A stretch of 64,000 nucleotides of DNA from positions 141,812 through 205,811 of the forward strand of contig NW_017803943.1 in the NCBI RefSeq assembly GCF_001625305.1. Direction: 5' to 3'. Under the pieces are notes generated by a model that saw only the letters and a program-made list of their open reading frames with translations, was not told the DNA's origin and made no database searches. Both the position numbers and the translations under genes were made by a program. Positions 55,970 through 64,000 of the stretch are shown piece after piece (the first letter of the stretch is position 1; each line of letters starts with the position of its first letter). This stretch comes from Branchiostoma belcheri. Its lineage: Eukaryota; Chordata; Leptocardii; Amphioxiformes; Branchiostomatidae.

Positions 55970-58469
55970 ATAAAATCAATTAACAAATTTATTGATCGAT
56001 CGATTGATTCATCGATGAAAATATTTATTAATCGATGAAGTGATTAATAAATCAAAATTTATCTAACATTTTGGTATTTTTGCCTATTTACCAACTTATT
56101 AGATTAATTGTTTCAATCAATCAACTTATCAATCAACCAACCAACCAACCAACCAACCAACTAATCAATGGCGTGATTGCTACATCAAAATTCATCGAAC
56201 GGTTCGGTATTTGAGTCTACTTACCCATTTGTATGTTCCAGTTCCCCACACGGTGGCTTTGACATGAGCGGCGCAACCAACCGGGCAGTAGATGCTATAA
56301 TAATGTTTAAAGATAATAATTTTTCTCACTGTTTTATTAACATTTTCCAGACATTTTGTATTCACATCTTACGCGCTTTTGCATGGAATTGGGGCAATTT
56401 CAGTGAATGTCTACAAAATTTCACATGATTTTATTTCTAGGAGACAGAGTTTTGTCTTAGACATATGGCATATTTGAAGCTGTTTTTAGCTATTAGGTGC
56501 TGAATGGAAGTGGCGACCGATAGAAGATTGGATTTCATCTCATCTCAATCATGGACTTTTGCCAATTTTAGATAACCAATTACTACACTTTGAGTCTGTT
56601 TTAATCCAATTGGCCTTAAATATGTCAATGTCCCTGTCCTTTGGTACTTACGTAGTTGTTTCGTTCCCCATTTCATCTCCAGTGGTGGTGCAGTCAGCAA
56701 CCTCTACAAAAAACATGAAGTTGGCACATGTGTATAGTCGTTTGCAACATTAATGATGTTTTTTTCCTTCTCCCTCTGCCTAACCCCATAACTCATGTAA
56801 AGGTGGTGCCAAATGGTCACCTTAGCAAGCTGACGGTTGAAAACCCCAAAAATGTATAGTAAAAAGCCCGTTTGGACCGTTTAGTACTTTTACATTTCTC
56901 AGGCAAACTACTCCAAACTGTTGAACGTTGTTGTTTTTTTCAACAAGCGTTTCTCACTCGGGCTCACGAGACTCCCAAGCCTTTGCTGCTAGGAAGTCTC
57001 GCTGAAGAGGAAGAAGAAAAAGGTCCCTTTCCACTCCTTGAGGAGCATAGGGGTGGTGCCCATATCCATTTCTGTAGCCCTTTGGCCACACAGGTGTGCA
57101 AGCACTATAGCAAGGGGCTAGTCCACTGGATTTGAAATAAAGCCTTATTGTTGTCTAAAGACATTTTATACTTACCGAAGTCTGTGACCACGTGTTTCCT
57201 GATCTCCATAACGCGAGCATAGCTCTCCTCCAGGATCTCCATATCCCGGACTGGCGTGACCACCATTCCCGGCAACCCGCCAGGGAACACGTACCTACAG
57301 AACACAAACATCATCATTGAATTGAATAAAGAAAACGCTTTTAGTTGTATGTGTCCTGCTTTGCTTTCTTTTTTTTTTATGGGATGGGAGTTTTGACCGT
57401 ACTGGTGTGATGACCATTCCCGGCAGCCCGCCAGGGAACACGTACCTACATCACACAAACATCATCATTGAGTTGAATAAAGAAAACGATTTTAGCTGAC
57501 TGTGTCCTGCTTTGCTTTCTTTTCTTCTGGGATGGGAGTTTTGACCGTACTGGCGTAATGACCATCCCCGGCAGTCCGCCAGGGAACACGTACCTACAAA
57601 ATGTACATTACAGAAACAAAAGGCTTTTAGCTATATGTGCCCTGTTTTGCTAATCTCCAAACAGACCTTTCGGTGGCTGCAAAGACAGAATCAAATTCGC
57701 CAGGCAGTACCCATTGGCCCGACCGTACCCGGTGGCAAATGGATATTCGCTGGCCAATTTGATACTGTATTTTGCAGCCACTGAAACATCTGCTTGGAGA
57801 TTACTGCTTTGCTTTCTTTTGTTCTGGGGTGGGAGTTTTGACTCACCCTTCAACCTAAGGTCTCTTTTGAATCCTCACTTTTTCAAATGTATTCTAAAAT
57901 ACCTTAATTTTTTTCAAGTTTACTTTCCATTGGAAAAGTGGCTGCAAGAATATACGTTGAGTTCGCAGTCACTTTGTCTGTGTCCTTTCATTTGTATTCA
58001 TCACTGCTTTTTTTTAATAAAAAAAAAAAACACGTACCTTCCCGTGTCGGGGGCAGTGGCGTTAGGCTGGGCGACGTCGGGCGGCGGGACCAACCCGGGC
58101 AGCCCGCCCGAAAACTCCGTGCTTGCTCCGGGGCCAGTGGCTTTATCCCGGGCGTCGGTCAGCTTAACGACCACCCGGGTCACTGCGCCCGGAAGCTCCG
58201 TAGCTCGCGCCGCCGGGGGCAGTGGCTTTATCCCGGTCGGTTCTGACCGGCGGGAACAACCAGGGCAGCCCACCCCGAAACACCGAGCCCGTGCCGCCGG
58301 GGCCAGTGGCTTTACCCCGGGCGTCGGACGGCTTGACGACCACCCGGATCAAACCGCCCCGAGACTCCGTCCTCGCGCCGCCGGGGGCATTGGAGTAACG
58401 GTTAGACTGGTCGGCTTGTTCCAGAAGTACGGTGATCATAGCGAGAAGGATAGTTTTGGGGTACACCAT
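54704..58469 (-). CDS. Secreted LCCL-domain protein, 3' end not found, exon 1 frame-broken
   Basis: Exons (minus): 58469-58038, optional 48-nt exons 57593-57546 and 57445-57398, then 57294-57176, 56703-56652, 56294-56225 and 54855-54704. The start MVYPKTILLAMITVLLEQA is a signal peptide. Exon 1 encodes ~27-residue repeats (KATGPGG, FRGGLPWL, FSGGLPGLVPPP). 56294-56225 encodes YCPVGCAAHVKATVWGTG and 54855-54704 encodes DSSMCRAAIHNGKLDDSAGG and VRNGVRSTLAV: the two halves of an LCCL domain (as in cochlin and LGL1), an extracellular module. Exon 1 has one base too many in its third repeat, giving TAA at 58164-58166; its length of 432 instead of 431 also breaks the downstream phase, so a single inserted base explains both. 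A donor GTACGT ends the last exon, so more exons must follow. Confidence 0.78.
54945..54977 (-). pseudogene. Truncated copy of the LCCL second-half exon
   Basis: Acceptor TTGGCAG, then codons for DSSMCRAAVH before the similarity stops. Confidence 0.7.
55048..55216. mobile_element. 169-bp foldback element
   Basis: TAATGCACTGCC...GGCAGTGCATTA; arms of about 75 bp (GTTGTATATGGTGTCATAAC; GCAGCTGCCATAACCACC) with a loop GTGTGAGCGAAGCGAACGAG. In the LCCL gene intron. Confidence 0.85.
55617..55712 (-). pseudogene. Copy of the LCCL second-half exon, 3' truncated
   Basis: Acceptor CAG then SSMCRAAVHNGKLVDSAG and FVTVEKRQLGMN before diverging; no donor. Followed by an (AATC)n tract. Confidence 0.75.
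55793..55871 (-). pseudogene. Copy of the LCCL second-half exon, shorter
   Basis: Acceptor CCGGCAG then SSMCRAGVHNGKLVHSAD and FVTVDK before diverging. Next to (AATC)n at 55879-55968. Confidence 0.75.
55879..55968 (+). repeat. (AATC)n microsatellite
   Basis: About 20 tandem CAAT units; shorter AATC tracts also accompany the other LCCL exon copies (54870, 55722). Confidence 0.95.
57398..57593 (-). repeat. Two extra copies of a 48-nt symmetric exon in ~150-bp tandem units
   Basis: 57593-57546 and 57445-57398 each have a TGTAG or TTGTAG acceptor, GTACGTGTTCCCTGGCGG and a GTCAAA donor. They repeat the first 48 nt of exon 57294-57176 (YVFPGGLPGMVITPV). Entry and exit phases are equal, so any number can be included. 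Intron sequence (CTGCTTTGCTTTCTTTTCTT, GGGATGGGAGTTTTGACC) is repeated with them. Confidence 0.75.
57651..57803. mobile_element. 153-bp TAATCTCC MITE with 9-bp target duplication
   Basis: TAATCTCCAAACAGACCTTT-like left end and TGCTTGGAGATTA right end. Flanks CTGTTTTGC and CTGCTTTGC (one mismatch). The neighbouring tandem unit at about 57509 shows the uninterrupted site GTCCTGCTTTGCTTTC. Confidence 0.85.
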
Positions 58470-58559
58470 TGTTTGGAAGTGTTGCCTGGTCGTGGCTTAA
58501 CGATAGAACTGTCCAGGCTGTTCTGATGTTGAATATCGTGAATCTAGATTTATAGTAAC

Positions 58560-59715
58560 AATTCGTCATAAAGGCCCCATAGCACTTACCTCAAAGTATT
58601 GCTGTCTTTTGCTATATGATGGTGCTCTTGTAATAGGGCTTTGGGGTCTTGGAATAGACTAAACCTAACCCAAATACATAGATTATGCTTTTATGTATTT
58701 ATTTCTAGGCAGGCCTTGTCAATCGTCTACTCAAATTTGATGAATTAGTCTACGACTCTACAACATCAAATTAGTCTACTGTACAAATTGTCCATTCGTT
58801 AAACATTCCTTTTGACGTCCTAAGTTTTCATAAGCATACATGTGAGGACTAACAGTAATGTCAGTATGTTTGGATGTCGTGTGCCTTTCTCACAAAAGAT
58901 AAGGAAGCATATATCCTTAAGAGTAATATATTGTGGAGCAAGTCATTATTATGATAGTATTGCGAGAAATTATTGTGGTAATTGTTGGTTAACAGCTCAT
59001 TTGCATATAGAGGTAAACATAAGTGTCAGCACCCAACTTATAAGATACGAAGGACAAGGTCCATTTTACCTGAGCAAAACACACAGAGTAGATGTACTTT
59101 GCAACGGTGACAGGTTATACAATTAAAGTCATATGACATCGCATGCTCCCTAAAGTCCCAGTACACAAACAACACTCCCCCGTCTGTCCAGAAAGTTCTG
59201 TTGACGTGGCAGTGCGCTTCAGTCTGTACTCAGCTCCCAACCGCTCTACCTGTGGTCTCAGAGGCAACCGCCCTGGGTAGACATTCTTCGTCTCTAAACG
59301 TCACATGAGGTAAGATAATCACTTTAGCAGAACATTGATATTGGTGACATAAGGTCCAATTTTGTACACTCTTCAGGAAACCCATTAGCATTTAATTCAT
59401 GATTGAAACCTGTTCAATGTGTACAAATATGCACAATATGAATTCAAAGCAAGGGCATTATACTTAATACTCTTACCACATCTAGGAAATATCACAATTT
59501 GTGCAATGACATTAGGACATTTGAACTTTGAGAATATAAATACAAAAACTTATTCCTGTGGTAGTTGTAAATATTCTTCATGATGGCTTTTTTTGTCGAC
59601 CCCCTTTTAGGTCAACGTACGTGTTTCCGCTGGCTGCCGGGTAAAGCATTGTCACTGTGGTAAATCAGACTTTGGCTCATTCTCTGTCCACCCTTCAGAG
59701 TGGAGTCAAAACGCA
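58560..59715 (+). other. Intergenic / XKR upstream region, partly duplicated at 61986-63050
   Basis: 58926-59260 shares ordered blocks with 61986-62070, 62606-62750 and 62955-63050: GTCATTATTATGATAGTATT, GGACAAGGTCCATTTTACCT, and TTCTGTTGACGTGGCAGTGC / TTCTGTCGACGTGGCAGTGC. A TTCAG acceptor-like site lies just before the ATG at 59716. Confidence 0.65.
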
Positions 59716-60750
59716 ATGGGTTGTCTAGGATCGGTCTGGGACTCCGAACCGATGCAAAACACCAGGGGTTGTTTTGCCTCGGTCTGGGACTCCTTGCCGA
59801 GGAAGATCTTGTTCTACGTGGTGGTACCGCTGGGCCTGTACCTGTTTGACGTCACCACTGACTTGTCGCTGGCAGTTCAGTACTACAACAGCGGGGATTT
59901 TACCTGGTTTGGCTTGACGCTCGGGTTTGTGCTCGGGCCGTCAATAATCATAAATATCTTCTCATTGCTCATATCAGGGAATGTTAAAGACAGCAAACTG
60001 ATGAGTTTTAAGGTCCTGCTTGCTATCCTGCAATTGGGTGTGTTCCCAGTATATCTCAACATCCTGTATCTGTTAGTGAAAGGTAATGATGTGGACAAAC
60101 ATATTGTGATAAGTCTTCCCGCTGTACACCTGTTGGAAGGCATGTTGGAGAGCGTCCCTCAGCTGTGCCTACAGCTCTACATCCTCCTCCTCACAGGTGA
60201 ACAGGTCAGCGTCCTGAAGGTCATCACCATGGTGGCGTCACTGCTGGCAGCAGTCAAGGCTGTGGTCACAGGTCTTTACTATTTTGTTATCAAAGCATTA
60301 GACATGACATGTAGCTGTGGATTTGTGACAAGGCTCATCCTCCTCACCGTATGGAAAGTGGTAGAACTCAGTGTGCGTGTACTGGCTATAGGGCTGTTCG
60401 CGTCTGCCTTTCAACCATGGATCGCCCTGCCCATCGGAGTGCACTGGCTGGTAATGACAGTTACTATCATATGTATTGATAAGAACGCTATAGTCTTCCT
60501 AGGTATTGGAGCAGCCCTACTTATGGCCGTGGACACCTTCAGCATAACCTTCTCTATGGCCCACAATCGGACGTTCTGGCTGAGCACCGTGCTGACGTTG
60601 CTAGGTAACATCATCATGGTAACGGTGTGGTACACCCATACACAGGACTACTGGTACGATGTTCCCGCCCTGGTAGGTGTACTTGTCGGGTCTTTTGTCT
60701 CTGCTGGGCTGGGAGTTATCGTTATGGTGCTCGCAGGACAAATTGATTAA
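59716..60750 (+). CDS. XK-related (XKR) membrane protein, single exon
   Basis: 344 aa with about eight to ten hydrophobic segments (for example ILFYVVVPLGLYLF, LTLGFVLGPSIIINIFSLL, VGVLVGSFVSAGLGVIVMVL). HLLEGMLESVPQLCLQLYIL at 138-157 is the hallmark XK-family motif, with acidic residues at 141 and 145 and Pro-Gln at 148-149. XDVTTDLSLAVQYY near residue 45 is also typical. Some family members are caspase-activated phospholipid scramblases (XKR8 group), others neutral; which applies is not visible, and no caspase site stands out in the short tail. The N-terminus contains a duplicated SVWDS motif (6-10, 22-26). Plasma membrane expected. Confidence 0.88.
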   Translation: MGCLGSVWDSEPMQNTRGCFASVWDSLPRKILFYVVVPLGLYLFDVTTDLSLAVQYYNSGDFTWFGLTLGFVLGPSIIINIFSLLISGNVKDSKLMSFKVLLAILQLGVFPVYLNILYLLVKGNDVDKHIVISLPAVHLLEGMLESVPQLCLQLYILLLTGEQVSVLKVITMVASLLAAVKAVVTGLYYFVIKALDMTCSCGFVTRLILLTVWKVVELSVRVLAIGLFASAFQPWIALPIGVHWLVMTVTIICIDKNAIVFLGIGAALLMAVDTFSITFSMAHNRTFWLSTVLTLLGNIIMVTVWYTHTQDYWYDVPALVGVLVGSFVSAGLGVIVMVLAGQID

Positions 60751-61664
60751 ATGTACGTGCTGAGAAACGTCACCAGATGAACAGGACTCACCAGGTCAAT
60801 AGTTAACACTCGGGAAAGAAAGTTTTATAAGGTGATATCTAACACAATTAAATGCTTAAAGAACTAAATAACTCATTTGTAACTGAAGTTACATTTAGTT
60901 GTATATACATGATATACACGAGTCAATATCATATACATTGTATCGCACATTACTTTGTTCTGGTCAGTTTAGAGATGAGTGTTGAATGTGATTTTGACAT
61001 CGAACGATTTGTCATCCTGTTAAGACAAGACAAGACAAGTGGGAAGCCAACCTAATTCTTTGTTTTTTTTTTGTTATGTCATTGTGTAAGCGATGTAATA
61101 ATTGTTTACAATCAGTCGCCTGTAAATACAAGAAAGGGGGATACGGCAGTTTCACCGTTTGTGTTCAAACTGATGTTAGACCAACCAGCATTGTTTGTCA
61201 GTGCCTTGCAGAAAGGTGAACAAAGTACTTGTTTACAATGTAAATTATGTATAGTAAGAACTAAAATTACCATTAAATTTTTACCCCGAACCGTGTGTAA
61301 GTGTCACATAGCACCACAATGCTGAGCCTCATGTAGTAAGTATAACTTTTACCAAAGTTGTAGAGTTCGAACTTGTTCCAACACAACATTCCTTGTGTTC
61401 GAACACGTTCGAAGTCTATAACTATGGATCTACCAACACAGATGAGCTTTCATTCGAACGTTTACCAAAGTTTGCAGTTGCAAAAGTTTTACATTAGCGG
61501 GCATTGTGGTTAATGTATTGAATCAAATCATCAGTAGCATTCTGATTATGAAGAATGCGTTTTATTTTATTTTAATAAACCATCAGTCTTCCCATCGTTA
61601 AACGACTCTGTTGTGATCTCAGTACATCAGCACTCGCCAAGGATGCCATAAATAGCTATAAGAC
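60751..61664. other. Downstream of XKR, no gene
   Basis: AT-rich; no frames of interest. Probably 3' UTR then intergenic. Confidence 0.4.
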
Positions 61665-61962
61665 TAATCTCCAAGCAGATGCTACGGTGGCAAGGCAGTA
61701 TGCTCTCGGTCAAGAAGTGCCCATCGACCAACGGTGACACTTGCCTCCACCAGGCCTTCCCAAGGAGTTTAATAGAATAGAATTCCTGCAAACATTTCCC
61801 CCTTGTCAAATGAACTATATACACGGTGGCCAAACTCGCTCGGGTGGCCAATTATCCCCCATATTTGGCTAAATGTTACTGTTTTTGAACCTATGGTGTT
61901 AGTCTGGTGGACTACAAATGACCACAGCTTGCCCGATTGGATACTGCCTTGCCACCGTAGGG
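61665..61962. mobile_element. TAATCTCC MITE lacking its right terminus
   Basis: TAATCTCCAAGCAGATGCTA, then CGGTGGCAAGGCAGTAT on the left and ATACTGCCTTGCCACCG on the right; the outer right end is missing. Confidence 0.65.
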
Positions 61963-62069
61963 AAAGGAAGTACATGTCCTTAAATGTAATATATTGCGGA
62001 ACAAGTCATTATTATGATAGTATTGCGAGAAATTATTGTGGTAATGGTTGGTTGACAATTAGTCTGCAT

Positions 62070-62603
62070 TTGGGTTTGCGGAAAAACCCGTCCACCAATC
62101 AGGCCAGGCCACCAGGCCAGTCCACCAGGCCAGGCTAGCCACTCCGATCCCCCCATTCATATCGATGATATGTACTTTTGAATACTTTTGATGACTAAAA
62201 ACTTCAAAGGTTTAAACTTCGAAGAAATAAAATACCTTGACAAGTTTTTTTTTACACCTCTACTTATATTCGCTCCGGTACATTTCTTGCTGTGTGCATA
62301 TGTGGGGAAAACTCGGCAGATATTTTTAAATGTCCATTTCGCATGGACTCCTTACTGTGTGTGCATGGACTCCTCATGTGTGTTACCCGAATAAATCGCG
62401 CTCCTGGCGGCCACCCAAAGGTTGCCGCGGGGGTCATTAACCTCCCGTACGCATACATATGCGTTGGGTGCAATTTTGATGAATTCCGCTGCTTGGATGG
62501 CCTACCATACGCGAGGATATGAATGGGGGGATCGGAGTGGCTGGCCTGGCTAGCCTGGCCTGGTGGACTGGCCTGGTTGGTGGACAGGTTTTTCCGCAAA
62601 CCC
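62070..62603. mobile_element. 534-bp foldback element with 8-bp target duplication
   Basis: Arms of about 95 bp: GGGTTTGCGGAAAAACCCGT...CAGGTTTTTCCGCAAACCC, extending through GTCCACCAGGCCAGGCTAGC and CACTCCGATCCCCCCATTCA. GTCTGCAT flanks at 62062-62069 and 62604-62611. The homologous locus at about 58998 lacks it. An 8-bp duplication fits hAT-type elements; no transposase is present. Confidence 0.85.
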
Positions 62604-62768
62604 GTCTGCATGTAGAGGTAAACATAAGGGTCTGCGCCCGCACTTATCAGATAACCAAGGACAAGGTCCATTTTACCTGAGCAAAACAAACAGAGCAAAA
62701 AATCCAGTTGAACTTTGTACTAGTAACGGTCATGTGACGGCGCATGCTATCTAAAGTTCCGGTTGTCT

Positions 62769-62940
62769 TACTCTCCATGCAGAGGTTGTGGGGAATGATC
62801 GTTACCTTTTTATATATGGCCGTTTTTTTTTGTCCCGATCCCCACCAACGGTGGCTAATGGAGCTTCTCTGGCTAATGGATACTGCCTGGCCAATTTGAT
62901 ACTGTCTTTTTGCCACCGAGAGGGATCTGCTTGGAGATTT
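62769..62940. mobile_element. TACTCTCC/GGAGATTT MITE, 9-bp target duplication
   Basis: Left end TACTCTCCATGCAGAGG, right end ATCTGCTTGGAGATTT: a hybrid of the two end types. CGGTTGTCT at 62760-62768 and 62941-62949. Arms contain TGGCTAATGGATACTGCCTG and CCAATTTGATACTG. Confidence 0.82.
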
Positions 62941-63050
62941 CGGTTGTCTATCCAGGAAGTTCTGTCGACGTGGCAGTGCACTTCCGTGTCTGAACTCGGC
63001 TTCCAACCGTCCGACCTGCCTGGTCTGCAACTCAGTGTCCTGGCTGGATG

Positions 63051-63770
63051 ATTGACCGACCCTCCGAGTGCCTGTAAGAGAGTTATTGGCAAGTATTTGT
63101 CAACTAGCTCAAAAATATTTGACTTAACCGATAACAGTAACTGAACAAGGTTCGTATCAGAACCAACACATGGTATTGGGTCAGGTAAACTTTGTAACGT
63201 CGACCGGTAGCAGAACACAGTATTACGCATGATGACGTAGGGATAAGAAATGAGTGCGACAAACAGCTTGCACCGCTTGTACACAGCCCAATGTGGATCA
63301 CACCGGGGCATACAAGTTACCGTATGGTACCATAATATGTCGGCTTTGATATAGATTAGGAAGGCTGCTCGATCGCCGTATAAATGCGCCTGACCTTTCC
63401 GCTGCCTGCCAGGGTGAGTCGGCTGCAGTTCCGGTGCGCTCCGCAGGAGGCCATTTAAAAGAGGGCGGCATGATGTCAAAAAAACGATAATTTTTTGTAC
63501 TTTTTTGTTATTTTGTACATCGTACCCTATATTTGAACATATTCGTTTCTCGTGCTTTTCTATGGTACCCTACTGTATTTTTGTCCGAGTCGATGTCAGT
63601 CACTTCCGGGTCCTTAACTATAGAAATCCCCATATGCGAAAGGCTGTGTTCTGCTATTAAACAATCAAAGTCACGGCGCATGCTCCTCTCCTGCACGTAA
63701 ACAGCTCATTCTGTCGACATGGCAGAGAACATAAAAGGAGGACCTGCGAAGGGGGGGGGGGGTGGTAGTG
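63051..63770. other. No gene recognised
   Basis: Short frames on the minus strand without similarity. 63668-63722 repeats the CATGCTC...TTCTGTCGACATGGCAG pieces of the XKR upstream block, so the duplication extends this far in fragments. Confidence 0.4.
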
Positions 63771-63950
63771 ACTGATTACGAATTACGCAAAATTTTCGCC
63801 ACCTATTACGTATTACGTTAAAGTCTCAGAGCTGATTACGACTTTACGATTTGTGGCTAATGTCCAATTACGAATTACGTTAATTTTTGCGGAGGCTGCC
63901 TACGAATTACGAAGTCTAAAACGGCCTGATTAAGCTTTACGAAAAAGGTC
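63770..63950 (+). repeat. 'ATTACGAATTACG' irregular repeat
   Basis: GATTACGAATTACGC, CTATTACGTATTACGTTAAA, CTGATTACGACTTTACGA, CCAATTACGAATTACGTTAA and CTACGAATTACGAAGTC, then GATTAAGCTTTACGAAAAAG. Follows a G-run, as does the related tract at 42660. Confidence 0.7.
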
Positions 63951-64000
63951 TTGCAGGCCCTCATAAAGGCCAGAACTGTAGCCATTACGCACCTGGCGTG

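Noticed and set aside
57714..58526. 270-codon plus-strand frame
   Set aside because: Crosses a MITE and the reverse of the LCCL-gene exon 1; no similarity of its own.
63719..63780. Possible gene start (ATG GCA GAG AAC...)
   Set aside because: Lies in a repeat of the XKR upstream block and runs directly into a poly-G tract and the TACG repeat.

Overview
The window looks like an invertebrate deuterostome chromosome, most probably amphioxus (Branchiostoma). I infer this from intron-rich animal genes with GT-AG junctions (galactose sulfotransferase, mitochondrial cytochrome P450, MIF, MOS, SMIM14, LCCL-domain and XK-related genes), two assembly N gaps, long (GT)n tracts, tRNA-derived SINEs and very dense short inverted-repeat transposons. 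I had no database to confirm the species. All exon models are hand-derived: each listed junction was checked for GT/AG and for a consistent codon phase.

Layout. 1-791 (-): first two exons of a MIF-family gene, running off the left edge. 1625-7073 (+): galactose 3-O-sulfotransferase-like gene A, with an in-frame TGA in exon 5 and a duplicated last exon downstream. 9529-9636 (-): orphan last exon of a P450. 10978-15238 (+): a 498-residue protein with a proline-rich N-terminus and four ~100-residue repeats built around a PQFE motif; I do not recognise the family, and it is the best candidate for something undescribed. 18794-20468 (-): SMIM14 with duplicated alternative first coding exons. 24009-25229 (-): intronless MOS kinase. 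27684-32462 (-): intact sulfotransferase gene B, an inverted paralogue of A. 35097-42619 (+): complete ten-exon mitochondrial-type P450. 45289-51745 (+): low-complexity GYP- and His/Gly-rich protein. 54704-58469 (-): secreted LCCL-domain gene with amplified exons and a one-base frame break in exon 1. 59716-60750 (+): single-exon XK-related membrane protein. 60751-64000: repeats only.

The genes do not form an operon or pathway. What unites the region is segmental duplication: inverted Gal3ST copies, a P450 tail plus promoter-like block present twice, repeated exons in at least four genes, and duplicated DNA around the XKR gene. Mobile elements punctuate this. They include a TAGCC-ended MITE group with 9-bp target duplications at five or more sites, a TAATCTCC/TTACTCTCC-ended group, a 603-bp foldback, a 534-bp foldback with 8-bp target duplications, and three copies of a ~0.9-kb inverted-terminal-repeat element. 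Paralogous copies often preserve the empty target site, which makes the order of events readable.
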